A stretch of 12,401 bases of DNA from positions 1 to 12,401 of the forward strand of contig DEIC01000074.1 in assembly GCA_002352285.1 (NCBI GenBank), given 5' to 3'. Each line of letters opens with the position of its first letter. Within the stretch, counting starts at the first letter, position 1. Origin of the DNA: Alphaproteobacteria bacterium UBA2784. GTDB taxonomy: Bacteria > Pseudomonadota > Alphaproteobacteria > Micropepsales > Micropepsaceae. The position numbers were made by a program, and so were the translations under genes. Positions 1 through 7,364 of the stretch are shown here, piece after piece. The notes beneath the pieces were generated by a model. It saw only the letters and a program-made list of their open reading frames with translations, ran no database searches and had not been told where the DNA came from.

Positions 1-1230
1 GCCTCGCTGCTGCCGTGGCTCGCGGGAACGGCCCTGCTGCATTCAGCCATCGTGGTCGAGCGCCGCGAAACGCTGAAGGCATGGACGGTGCTTCTGGCCA
101 TCATCGCCTTTGCGATGAGCCTTCTGGGCACCTTCATTGTACGCTCCGGCATTCTCACCTCCGTGCACGCCTTTGCAAATGATCCTGATCGTGGCGTCTT
201 CGTGCTTGCCATTCTTGTGCTCAGCGTGGGTGGAGCGCTGGCGCTTTTTGCCTTCCGGGCGCAGCATCTCAAGCCTGCCGCCAGCTTTGCATTGATGAGC
301 CGCGAAACGCTTCTCCTCATCAACAACCTTCTTCTGGCGGCGCTGGCAGGAACCGTACTGATCGGCACGCTCTTCCCCATTTTCGCCGAGGCCGCCGGAT
401 TTGTGGCCAGCGTCGGCGCCCCCTATTTCCATCTCACCTTCCTGCCAATGGCAGCGTTGCTCGTGCTCCTGATGCCGTTCGGTCCGCTGTTTGCGTGGAA
501 GCGGGCAGATGTCGCCCGCGCCGCGCGTGCGCTCTGGCTTGCCTTCGGTGCGGCGCTGCTGCTGGGAATTCTCGCGCTTCTGCTGGTTGAGGGGCGTCCG
601 GCCATCGCTGCCTTCGGGCTCTTCTGTGGCATGTGGCTGATCTTTGGCGCCATCGCCGATCTGGGCGAGAAGGCGCAGCTCGCACGCGCCGGTTTCAGGT
701 CAGCACTTGCACGATTGGTGCGCCTGCCACGCTCTGCCATTGGCGGCGCACTCGCGCATTTGGGCCTTGGCATTACGATTGCGGGCATCACCGGCACGGC
801 GGTGTGGACGACGGAACTCGTCGCGGCGGCGCGTCCCGGCGATGTGCTGCATGTGGCCGGTTACGACGTCGCATTCGAGGGAACCGCGCGCGCCCTTGGC
901 CCCAATTACATTTCAGATCGCGCAACGCTTTCCTTCCATCGCGGCGGCGATGCGCCGATCCGGTTGTTCCCCGAACGGCGCTTTTATCCCGTGCAGCGCA
1001 TGGCCACGACCGAGGCGGCGATCAGCGCGTCCGTTTCGCGCGATATCTATGCCGTGCTCGGCGATGTGAACGAGGACGGCAGCTTTACGCTGCGCATCCA
1101 CGTCAATCCGCTGGCGCCATGGATTTGGGGCGGCGCGCTGGTGATGGCGCTGGGCGGCGCCTTTTCGCTTGCCGACCGCCGCCTGCGCATCGGCGTTCCT
1201 GCACGCGCACGGGCGAGGGCGGCGGTATGA
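1..1230 (+). CDS. ccmF: Cytochrome c-type biogenesis protein CcmF, C-terminal part (5' end outside window)
   Basis: CcmF is the integral-membrane haem lyase subunit that, with CcmH, attaches haem to apocytochrome c on the periplasmic side of the inner membrane. The frame is open from base 1, and the first visible residues (ASLLPWLAGTALLHSA) are those that normally follow the WWD haem-handling motif, so the N-terminal third lies upstream of the window. About 409 residues are present, against roughly 650 for the whole family. Visible landmarks are the family-typical stretch RSGILTSVHAFANDPDRG around residues 48-65, several hydrophobic membrane segments, a periplasmic segment around residues 270-360, and a last membrane helix (WIWGGALVMALGGAFSLADRR) near the end. 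The TGA stop overlaps an ATG (ATGA at 1227-1230) that opens the ccmH frame, so the two genes were probably translationally coupled. The identification is very secure. Confidence 0.96.
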   Translation, partial: ASLLPWLAGTALLHSAIVVERRETLKAWTVLLAIIAFAMSLLGTFIVRSGILTSVHAFANDPDRGVFVLAILVLSVGGALALFAFRAQHLKPAASFALMSRETLLLINNLLLAALAGTVLIGTLFPIFAEAAGFVASVGAPYFHLTFLPMAALLVLLMPFGPLFAWKRADVARAARALWLAFGAALLLGILALLLVEGRPAIAAFGLFCGMWLIFGAIADLGEKAQLARAGFRSALARLVRLPRSAIGGALAHLGLGITIAGITGTAVWTTELVAAARPGDVLHVAGYDVAFEGTARALGPNYISDRATLSFHRGGDAPIRLFPERRFYPVQRMATTEAAISASVSRDIYAVLGDVNEDGSFTLRIHVNPLAPWIWGGALVMALGGAFSLADRRLRIGVPARARARAAV

Positions 1231-1931
1231 GAGAGGGAAAACATGCACTTCTCCTGCAGCCTCCCCTTTCCTTAAGGGGTGAGCGGAGCGCAAGGGACTT
1301 GCGTGAGTGCAATTGCACGAAATGCAAGTCCGGTGGGGTTGCGGGAAGCTGTAATGATTCCGTGAACGGTGCCCCCCACCGATTTGCGCAAGCGCGCAAA
1401 TCTGCCTCCCCCATCAACAGGGGGAGGCGGAAGAGGGATGCCTTCAAATGGCTGCACCGCTTCACGGGAGCACTTCTCGCTTTCCTCCTCACCTTGTCAC
1501 CCGCCCGCGCCGTCGAGCCAGACGAGATCCTGCAAGATCCGGCGCTGGAAGCGCGCGCACGCACCCTGTCGCAGGAGTTGCGCTGCGTCGTCTGCCAGAA
1601 TGAATCGATTGACGCATCATCGGCGGGCATCGCGCGCGATCTGCGCATTCTCGTGCGCGAGCGTCTGCTGGCAGGCGACAGTGATGAGGAAGTGCTCACC
1701 TTCATTACGGATCGCTATGGCGATTACGTCTTGCTCAAGCCCCGGCTTTCAACGCAGACGCTTGTGCTTTGGTTTGGCCCGTTCATCCTGTTGATGGCGG
1801 GCGGCGCCGGCCTTGCCGTTTACCTTCGCAGGCGCAGGCTTGCCGGCGTCATGGCGCAGGAGGCGGCCCTTACGCCCGCGGAAGAAGCTGAGATTGCCGC
1901 CTTGCGCGCCCGCACCGGCGAGCCGACCTAA
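1227..1931 (+). CDS. ccmH: Cytochrome c-type biogenesis protein CcmH (CycL), with a repeat inside the 5' end of the frame
   Basis: CcmH is a membrane-anchored, periplasm-facing thiol oxidoreductase that reduces apocytochrome c for haem attachment by CcmF. From about 1446 the protein is classical: a signal peptide (KWLHRFTGALLAFLLTLSPARA), the motif LRCVVCQNES with its CxxC pair (C120 and C123 counted from 1227), a three-helix domain, a C-terminal membrane helix (LWFGPFILLMAGGAGLAVYL) and a short acidic tail. This core is about 160 residues, the usual family length. The only nearby in-frame ATG is at 1227, overlapping the ccmF stop; it gives 234 residues with about 70 extra before the signal peptide. 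Residues 12-68 of that extension are encoded by a palindromic repeat (1259-1430) that keeps the frame open. Internal candidates are GTG 1362 and CTG 1452. Product identity is secure; the true start is not. Confidence 0.9.
   Translation: MREGKHALLLQPPLSLRGERSARDLRECNCTKCKSGGVAGSCNDSVNGAPHRFAQARKSASPINRGRRKRDAFKWLHRFTGALLAFLLTLSPARAVEPDEILQDPALEARARTLSQELRCVVCQNESIDASSAGIARDLRILVRERLLAGDSDEEVLTFITDRYGDYVLLKPRLSTQTLVLWFGPFILLMAGGAGLAVYLRRRRLAGVMAQEAALTPAEEAEIAALRARTGEPT
1259..1430 (+). repeat. Palindromic dispersed repeat, copy 1, inside the ccmH 5' region
   Basis: This GC-rich element of about 170 bases is built from consecutive inverted repeats. They include CCCCTT/AAGGGG (1263-1268/1274-1279), GGACTTGC/GCAAGTCC (1296-1302 region/1324-1331) around the perfect 12-base palindrome GTGCAATTGCAC (1307-1318), CGGTGGGG/CCCCACCG (1331-1338/1374-1381), GATTTGCGC/GCGCAAATC (1381-1389/1394-1402) and GCCTCCCCC/GGGGGAGGC (1404-1412/1420-1428). 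A diverged copy lies in the opposite orientation at about 7553-7685. The two share an exact 24-mer (1323-1346 with 7614-7637) and an exact 21-mer (1368-1388 with 7572-7592). The boundaries are estimates taken from where the two copies stop matching. The element contains no ORF of its own that I would defend. Confidence 0.85.
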
Positions 1932-2080
1932 ACTCCTTTTCATGCCCGCGACAGGCGCAATTAAGGCAGCGCCCGTCATCATTTCATCCAGAATCCGGGG
2001 TGAACTCTCCAGAATATCCATGCGCATGCCGCCTTTGATTGCGTGAAGGGTGGGGCTTGGCGGCCTGTGTCTGAACCAAC

Positions 2081-2084
2081 GAGG
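2081..2084 (+). promoter_or_regulatory. Ribosome binding site that sets the degP start
   Basis: GAGG stands six bases before the ATG at 2091 and only directly before the in-frame ATG at 2085. This favours 2091 over 2085 and over the upstream in-frame GTG at 2043. Confidence 0.6.
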
Positions 2085-2090
2085 ATGAAT

Positions 2091-3743
2091 ATGACGCCGT
2101 CTGAATTCGATCACGTCCCCACGAAAGAAAATGACGCCATCGCCCCCGCTCCGGCGCATGCTCCCCGCAACAGCTCTTTCCTGCGTGGCCTGCTGCTTGG
2201 CGCTTCCGCCATTGGCCTTGTTGCAATTGGCGCGCTGGCGCCGCGCCTGCTCGACAGCGATCCGGCGATTGCCGTGGATACAACGCCACCCGCAACCGTC
2301 AGCGCCGCCGGTTCTGCCGTGGTGACGCCGCTCACCGGCACAGCTATCGGCCCGTCGGCCTATCCGATGACCTTTGCAGACGTGGTGGATCGCGTTGCGC
2401 CCGCCGTCGTCAGCGTGCGCGCCGAGGTAACGCCCACAGTTGCCAATTTTGAAATGAATGGCGATCCGCGCCTGCAGCCTTTCATGGACCGTTTCCGCGA
2501 CCGGTATGGCGAGCGTTTCAACAACGTGCCGCGCGGCGGCCGTGGCCGCAATCCGGAACCGGAACGCGGCCCGCAAGGCATCTCGATGGGCTCAGGCTTC
2601 ATCGTGGACAAGGACGGCTTCATCGTCACCAACAACCACGTGATCGAGGGCGCAACCAAAATCACGGTCATTCTTTCAGACGGGCGTGAAGTGGCGGCAA
2701 CCCTTGTGGGCCGCGACGAGGCAACCGACATCGCCCTGCTCAAGGCCGACGCAGGCGCAGAACTGCCCTATGTCGAATTTGCCGATGACACGCAGGTCCG
2801 CGTTGGCGACTGGGTCGTGGCGGTCGGCAATCCCTTTGGCCTTGATGGCACGGTGACCGCAGGCATTGTTTCGGCCCGCAGCCGCGACATCGGCAATGGT
2901 CCTTACACGGACTTTTTCCAGATCGATGCCTCCATCAACCGCGGCAATTCCGGCGGCCCGGCTTTTGATCTCAATGGCCGCGTTGTCGGCATGAACACGG
3001 CAATCTATTCGCCCTCGGGCGGCAGCGTGGGCATCGGCTTTGCGATCCCGGCTTCAACCATCCAGACGATCATTGGCGATCTGCGCGCCACCGGCACGGT
3101 CGAGCGCGGCTGGCTTGGCATCCAGATGCAGGCGGTTGACGCCGACATGGCGCAGGCTCTTGGCCTTGATGCACCCAAGGGCGCACTGATCGCAGCGATT
3201 GACGCCAACGGTCCCGCTGCGGCGGCGGGCTTCCAGCGCGGCGACGTGATCCTGAAGGCAGGTGGTCAGGATGTGGCTGACAGCCGCGCGCTGGCCCGCA
3301 TTGTCGGCAGCCTTGATCCCGGCAGCTCGCAAACCTTTGAGGTGCTGCGCGACGGCCAGATGGTAACGCTGACGGCCAATCTGGGCACGCGCCCGGGCGC
3401 GCAGCAGGCATCGATTGATCCTGAAACGCTTTCACCCGGCGGTGAAGATGCATTGCCCGGGCTGACGCTCGGCCGCGTTGAGAGCCGCATCAATGGCCCC
3501 AATGGCGAGCTGGCGGTGTCGGGTGTGCAGATCACCGATGTGTCGCCGGGCTCTGATGCCGCCGACAAAGGTCTGCGTGCAGGCGACGTGATCCTGTCCG
3601 TCAACAATAACGACGTCGCCACGCCCGCCGATGTGAAGGCGGCCGTGGATGGCGCACGCGCCAGTGGCCGCCGCACGGTGATGCTGCTGGTTGAAAGCAA
3701 TGGCCGCCACCGCTTCGTGGCGCTTGATTTGGGGCAGGGGTGA
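2091..3743 (+). CDS. degP: DegP/HtrA-family periplasmic serine endoprotease (Do-like)
   Basis: HtrA proteases degrade or refold damaged proteins in the cell envelope. The 550-residue product starts with a short hydrophilic segment, then a hydrophobic membrane anchor or uncleaved signal (residues 33-51), a linker, a trypsin-like protease domain and two PDZ domains. The catalytic triad is visible: H183 in IVTNNHVIEGA, D213 in RDEATDIALLKAD and S287 in NRGNSGGPAFD. PDZ1 runs from about residue 340 (RGWLGIQ) to 435, and PDZ2 from about 455 to the end (VSGVQITDVSPGSDAADKGL). The insert with FRDRYGERF and an RGGRGR stretch between anchor and protease core is the usual Q-linker/LA-loop region. The gene follows ccmH by about 160 bases, in the order known from rhizobia and Brucella. 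I chose ATG 2091 for its GAGG at six bases; a GTG at 2043 is the alternative. All catalytic residues are intact. Confidence 0.95.
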   Translation: MTPSEFDHVPTKENDAIAPAPAHAPRNSSFLRGLLLGASAIGLVAIGALAPRLLDSDPAIAVDTTPPATVSAAGSAVVTPLTGTAIGPSAYPMTFADVVDRVAPAVVSVRAEVTPTVANFEMNGDPRLQPFMDRFRDRYGERFNNVPRGGRGRNPEPERGPQGISMGSGFIVDKDGFIVTNNHVIEGATKITVILSDGREVAATLVGRDEATDIALLKADAGAELPYVEFADDTQVRVGDWVVAVGNPFGLDGTVTAGIVSARSRDIGNGPYTDFFQIDASINRGNSGGPAFDLNGRVVGMNTAIYSPSGGSVGIGFAIPASTIQTIIGDLRATGTVERGWLGIQMQAVDADMAQALGLDAPKGALIAAIDANGPAAAAGFQRGDVILKAGGQDVADSRALARIVGSLDPGSSQTFEVLRDGQMVTLTANLGTRPGAQQASIDPETLSPGGEDALPGLTLGRVESRINGPNGELAVSGVQITDVSPGSDAADKGLRAGDVILSVNNNDVATPADVKAAVDGARASGRRTVMLLVESNGRHRFVALDLGQG

Positions 3744-3761
3744 AACTGCCCACCCTTTACC

Positions 3762-3792
3762 AGCGGATTCCACGCCCCGTATGGAAACCGCT
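3762..3792 (+). terminator. Hairpin 1 downstream of degP
   Basis: AGCGGATTCCA (3762-3772) pairs with TGGAAACCGCT (3782-3792) with a single mismatch and a nine-base loop. It begins 18 bases after the degP stop. No T-run follows directly, so it is either part of a weak terminator or an mRNA 3'-end stabiliser. Confidence 0.4.
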
Positions 3793-3795
3793 GTA

Positions 3796-3847
3796 GTCCG
3801 CGCCGGGAGTTACCGATCCTTCCCCCCGTGTTGCTCCCGGTGCGGAC
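3796..3847 (+). promoter_or_regulatory. Hairpin 2 between degP and the response regulator
   Basis: GTCCGCGCCGGGAG (3796-3809) is complementary to CTCCCGGTGCGGAC (3834-3847) over 14 positions with one G-T wobble, around a 24-base loop rich in C and T. GCCTTTTC follows at once. It starts four bases after hairpin 1 and about 110 bases before the regulator start. It could terminate degP transcripts or be a leader structure of the two-component operon; the sequence does not decide which. Confidence 0.45.
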
Positions 3848-3956
3848 GCCTTTTCGGGCCCAATGTGGCCAAGCCCCTTATTCCCTTGACGCCTGACAGC
3901 AGGCTATAGATATGACCCCGCAGACGATCACACTTACCGCCAGCGAAAACGACACG

Positions 3957-4634
3957 ATGCGCGTCCTCGTCGTTGAAGACGATCACGAAACCGCCAACTA
4001 CCTCATCAAGGGCTTGCGCGAGAGCGGTCACGTGGTTGACCACGCTCCCGACGGTGTTGAGGGGCTGGAGATGGCGCGCGGCCAGTCCTATGACGCCGCC
4101 ATTGTTGACCGCATGCTGCCGCGCCTTGATGGCCTGTCGCTGGTCAAGCGCATGCGCGAGGACGGCAATGAAACGCCGGTTCTTTTCCTCAGCGCGCTGG
4201 GCGCTGTCGATGACCGCGTGAAGGGTCTGAAGGCCGGCGGCGACGACTATCTCACCAAGCCCTATGCGTTTGCCGAACTGCTGGCGCGTGTCGAGGCGCT
4301 GGTGCGCCGCCGCCAGCCTGCCGCCGTGCAGACGCGGCTTCAGGTCGGCAACCTTGAGCTTGACCTGCTCTCGCGCACCGCAATGCGCGCGGGCCAGCCC
4401 GTTGATCTCCAGCCGCGCGAATTCCTGCTGCTTGAATATCTGATGCGCCATGCAGGCCAGGTGGTGACGCGCACCATGCTGCTCGAGAATGTGTGGGACT
4501 ATCACTTCGATCCGCAGACCAACGTGATCGACGTGCACATCTCCCGCCTGCGCGCCAAAATCGACAAGGGTTTTGACGAGCCGCTGCTGCACACCGTGCG
4601 CGGCGCCGGATATTGCCTGCGTGCGGCTGCTTAA
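3957..4634 (+). CDS. feuP: OmpR-family response regulator (FeuP-like)
   Basis: This is a DNA-binding response regulator of 225 residues, the usual OmpR/PhoB size. The receiver domain (residues 1-115) opens with MRVLVVEDDHE and has the acidic residues E7, D8 and D9, phospho-acceptor D51 in IVDRMLPRLDG, S79 and K101 in LTKPYAF. The C-terminal winged helix (about 125-222) shows LQPREFLLLEYLMRHAGQVV, the recognition region VIDVHISRLRAKID and the ending TVRGAGYCLR. Its place directly after ccmF-ccmH-degP and before a kinase is the position of feuP in rhizobia, where FeuPQ controls osmoadaptation-related genes including cyclic glucan export; the function here is inferred from that synteny. I chose ATG 3957 because it gives the standard receiver N-terminus; an in-frame ATG at 3912 would add 15 unconserved residues. 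Neither start has a good ribosome binding site. Confidence 0.93.
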   Translation: MRVLVVEDDHETANYLIKGLRESGHVVDHAPDGVEGLEMARGQSYDAAIVDRMLPRLDGLSLVKRMREDGNETPVLFLSALGAVDDRVKGLKAGGDDYLTKPYAFAELLARVEALVRRRQPAAVQTRLQVGNLELDLLSRTAMRAGQPVDLQPREFLLLEYLMRHAGQVVTRTMLLENVWDYHFDPQTNVIDVHISRLRAKIDKGFDEPLLHTVRGAGYCLRAAA

Positions 4635-5994
4635 GCTCCTGCGCACCACAGCCTTCCGGCTGGCGCTGGTCTATGTGCTTGTCTTTGCAGTCTCGGCGGG
4701 CCTTCTCATCGGCTTCATCTATCTCTCCACGTCATCCTTCATGGCGGCGCAGACAGATGAAACGCTGAATGCAGAGATCACCGGCCTTGAAGAGCAATAC
4801 CGTCAGCGCGGTCTGCCGGGCCTGCGCCAGATCATCATCGAGCGCAGCTCGCGATCGGAATCGAGCCTCTACCTTCTGGCCAATGCGGACCTCTCGCGCA
4901 TTGCGGGCAATCTTTCAATCTGGCCCGCCGATGCAGAGCGCGAACCCAATGGCTATATGAATTTCACCTATGACCGGCAGGTTGCTGACGGTATCGAGAA
5001 ACGCCTCGCCCGCGCGCGCCAGTTCCGGTTGCCCGGCAATTTTTATCTTCTGGTCGGGCGTGACGTGGTTGACCGCCGCGGCGTCGAGGATCTCATTACC
5101 GATGCACTCCTGTGGGCGGGTGCGCTGACGCTGGCGCTCGGACTTCTGGGCGGGTTCGTCATCTCGCGCAACATGATGAGCCGCATCGAAGCGATCAACC
5201 GCACCAGTCGCGACATCATGGAAGGCGACCTCTCGCGCCGTGTCGAGTTGACCGGCATTGGCGACGAGTTTGATGAACTTGCCTCCAACCTCAATGACAT
5301 GCTCGATCAGATCAGCCGCCTGATGGCGGGCATGCGCGAAGTGTCGGACAACATTGCCCACGATCTGCGCACGCCACTGAACCGGCTTCGTTCCCGCCTC
5401 GAAGTCACCCTGATGAAGCCGCAAGGCGATCAGGAATACCGCGAGGCGCTGGAGCAGGCGATCAGCGATGCCGACGGCCTCATTTCGACGTTCAATTCAC
5501 TGCTCCTGATCACCCGTGCGGAATCCGGCGTGCTGCGCGAGAACTTCGCGCCCACGGATCTCTCTGCCATCGTGCGCGACATGAGTGAACTCTATGAACC
5601 TGTAGCAGAGGCGAAGAACATCGCGTTTCGTGCGATCAGCGGCCCGCCGGTCACCTGCCGCGGCGATCGCAGCCTGATCTCGCAGGCGCTGGGCAACATG
5701 ATCGACAATGCGATCAAGTACACGCCTTCGGGCGGCGCGGTCTCGGTGTGGGTGCAGCGCGAGGCCGGCACGGCAACGCTTAAAGTGCGCGATAATGGCC
5801 CCGGTATTCCCGAAGCTGATCGTGCGCGCGTGCTCCAGCGATTTGTACGGCTCGAAGCCAGCCGCCACACGCCGGGCAGCGGGCTGGGTCTAAGCCTGGT
5901 TGCTGCTGTCGCCCAGCTGCACGAGGGTGAGTTGCAGCTTGACGATGCCGGACCGGGGCTGATCGCAAGCCTGCGTTTGCCGCTCGACGCTTAG
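4621..5994 (+). CDS. feuQ: Membrane sensor histidine kinase (FeuQ-like)
   Basis: This is the cognate kinase of the preceding regulator: 457 residues from a GTG at 4621 that overlaps the regulator's 3' end by 14 bases, a sign of translational coupling. The domain order is first membrane helix (about 12-35), a periplasmic sensor domain of about 125 residues, second membrane helix (about 161-182), HAMP domain (about 183-235, DIMEGDLSRRVELTGIGDEFDEL), HisKA with the phosphorylated H247 in NIAHDLRTPLNRLRSRLE, and HATPase_c with N363 in GNMIDNAIKYTP, the G1 box RDNGPGIPEAD (D391) and the G2 box GSGLGLSLV (near 420). All catalytic motifs are intact. The start is preferred because the product then begins with a short basic stretch before the first helix; an earlier in-frame ATG at 4573 lies deeper inside the regulator. 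The periplasmic domain gives no clear clue to the ligand. Confidence 0.92.
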   Translation: MRLLKLLRTTAFRLALVYVLVFAVSAGLLIGFIYLSTSSFMAAQTDETLNAEITGLEEQYRQRGLPGLRQIIIERSSRSESSLYLLANADLSRIAGNLSIWPADAEREPNGYMNFTYDRQVADGIEKRLARARQFRLPGNFYLLVGRDVVDRRGVEDLITDALLWAGALTLALGLLGGFVISRNMMSRIEAINRTSRDIMEGDLSRRVELTGIGDEFDELASNLNDMLDQISRLMAGMREVSDNIAHDLRTPLNRLRSRLEVTLMKPQGDQEYREALEQAISDADGLISTFNSLLLITRAESGVLRENFAPTDLSAIVRDMSELYEPVAEAKNIAFRAISGPPVTCRGDRSLISQALGNMIDNAIKYTPSGGAVSVWVQREAGTATLKVRDNGPGIPEADRARVLQRFVRLEASRHTPGSGLGLSLVAAVAQLHEGELQLDDAGPGLIASLRLPLDA

Positions 5995-6019
5995 GCGGGA
6001 AGGCGCGCCTGTTTCCGCC
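5994..6019 (+). terminator. Possible weak terminator hairpin after the sensor kinase
   Basis: GGCGGGAA (5994-6001) pairs with TTTCCGCC (6012-6019) with one G-T wobble and a ten-base loop that contains GGCGCGCC. The stem begins on the last base of the kinase stop codon. No T-run follows, so intrinsic termination is doubtful. Confidence 0.3.
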
Positions 6020-6053
6020 CTGCGCCTGATGCGCTAGCGTTGCCTTGAATCGC

Positions 6054-6060
6054 GGGGAGG
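6054..6060 (+). promoter_or_regulatory. Strong ribosome binding site that sets the CoA-transferase start
   Basis: GGGGAGG touches the ATG at 6061 but lies six bases before the in-frame ATG at 6067. Normal spacing therefore selects 6067. Confidence 0.7.
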
Positions 6061-6066
6061 ATGGCA

Positions 6067-7266
6067 ATGGCGGGCGTGTTGACAGGCGTGCGGGTTCTCG
6101 ATTTCGGGCGTTACATCGCAGGCCCCTATTGCGGCGCGCTGCTGGCCGATCTGGGCGCCGATGTGATCCGCATCGAAAAGCGCGAGGGCAGCGAAGACCG
6201 CTTCCTCACGCCCGTCCTCAATCATGATTCAACGAAGGATCGTGAAGGCGCGCTCTTCCTCCAGATGAACCGCAACAAGCGCGGCATGACACTTGATCCC
6301 ATGACGGCACGCGGCCGCGCCATTGCCCATCAACTGGCAGCTAGCGCCGATGTGGTGATCGCCAATCTGCCGCCGCAGACGCTGAAAGACATGGGCCTTG
6401 ATTACGAAACGCTGTCAGCCGTCAACCCGCGCATCATCCTCACGACAGTATCAGCGTTCGGTCACGGCGGCCCCTATTCGGATCGCGTGGGCTTTGATGG
6501 CGTGGCGCAGGCGATGAGCGGATCGGCGTGGTTTTCGGGCTCGCCCACCCAGCCGGTGCGCAGCCAGGCACCCTGGGTTGATTTCGGGACGGCATCGCTT
6601 GCGGCGCTGGGCACGCTCGCCGCCCTGATGGCCCGTGATCAGACGGGCAAGGGCCAGGTGGTGGAGGGTGCTTTGCTCGCAACCGCCGTCACGTTTTTCT
6701 CCGGCACGCTGATCGAGCAGGGCATGCTGGGCCTCAACCGCGTGGGCACACTCAATCGCGGCCAGACGGCGGGGCCATCAGACATTGTGAAATGCAAAGA
6801 CGGCTGGATCATCGTGCTCATCAACGGCAACCAGCTGTTCCGCCGCTGGGCGAAACTGGTGGGCAGGCCAGAGCTGGAAAAGGATCCGCGTTTCCTGACT
6901 GACGAATTGCGCGGCAACAATGGCGCCGTGCTCTCGCGCATCACGGAAGATTTCTGCCGTGACATAACGGTGGCCGAGGCGTTGGCCACCTTTGAAAAGG
7001 GCCGTGTGCCGGCAGGCCCCGTCTATTCACCGCAGCAATTGCTGGATGATCCCCATGTCAATGCGATTGGCTTGCTTGAAAAGGTTGATTATCCGGGCGC
7101 CGAAAAGCCTGCGCCGCTGGCGCGCACGCCGGTGAAATTGTCGGATACGCCGGGCACGATCCGCCACCGCGCGCCGCTGTTGGGTGAACATACGCACGAA
7201 ATCCTTGCCGAACTTGGCTACTCCGACAAGGAGATCGCGGCGTTGAAGGATGAGGGCGTGGTGTAG
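6067..7266 (+). CDS. CaiB/BaiF-family (class III) CoA-transferase
   Basis: Class III CoA-transferases move CoA between carboxylic acids through an aspartyl-CoA intermediate in the cytoplasm. The 399-residue length is normal for the family. The N-terminal signature is clear (LTGVRVLDFGRYIAGPYCG, then LLADLGADVIRIEKREGSEDR), as are the NRNKRGMTLD and VVIANLPPQTLKDMGLDYETL segments. The likely catalytic aspartate is D172 in PWVDFGTASLAALGTLAAL, close to the position known for formyl-CoA transferase. The C-terminal part has PAGPVYSPQQLLDDPHV and ends with LGEHTHEILAELGYSDKEIAAL. The substrate cannot be read from the sequence: the family covers formyl-, carnitinyl-, succinyl- and bile-acid-CoA enzymes. 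The gene stands alone between the kinase and a convergent transporter gene, and takes the place where glnE is often found in related clusters. No defect is visible. Confidence 0.93.
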   Translation: MAGVLTGVRVLDFGRYIAGPYCGALLADLGADVIRIEKREGSEDRFLTPVLNHDSTKDREGALFLQMNRNKRGMTLDPMTARGRAIAHQLAASADVVIANLPPQTLKDMGLDYETLSAVNPRIILTTVSAFGHGGPYSDRVGFDGVAQAMSGSAWFSGSPTQPVRSQAPWVDFGTASLAALGTLAALMARDQTGKGQVVEGALLATAVTFFSGTLIEQGMLGLNRVGTLNRGQTAGPSDIVKCKDGWIIVLINGNQLFRRWAKLVGRPELEKDPRFLTDELRGNNGAVLSRITEDFCRDITVAEALATFEKGRVPAGPVYSPQQLLDDPHVNAIGLLEKVDYPGAEKPAPLARTPVKLSDTPGTIRHRAPLLGEHTHEILAELGYSDKEIAALKDEGVV

Positions 7267-7301
7267 GGAAGGCGAAGTGATCTCCTGATCTTCCGCCTTC
7301 C
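7267..7301 (+). terminator. Terminator-like hairpin after the CoA-transferase
   Basis: GGAAGGCG-AAG (7267-7277) pairs with CTT-C-CGCCTTCC (7290-7301) with one bulged C. The stem begins on the first base after the stop codon and is followed by the moderately T-rich CCGTCTCTT. The position fits transcription termination; the weak T-tract lowers confidence. Confidence 0.5.
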
Positions 7302-7364
7302 CCGTCTCTTGGGCTATCGTATGCACACATCTCATAGAGCCCATGATTTTCTTGAGATTTTTTC

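Noticed and set aside
633..1226. Upstream extension of the ccmH frame through ccmF
   Set aside because: This is an out-of-frame shadow of ccmF with Arg/Cys/His-rich composition; the ATG overlapping the ccmF stop is the earliest sensible start.
3886..3910. TTGACG (3886-3891) and TATAGA (3905-3910) as promoter of the response regulator gene
   Set aside because: The spacer is only 13 bases, too short for a sigma-70-type promoter, and no box at 16-18 bases fits.
3810..4649. Minus-strand open frame of 279 codons
   Set aside because: It is antisense to the response regulator, which has all receiver and winged-helix residues.
6061..7266. Start of the CoA-transferase at ATG 6061
   Set aside because: The GGGGAGG site would touch this ATG with no spacing; ATG 6067 has the normal six bases.
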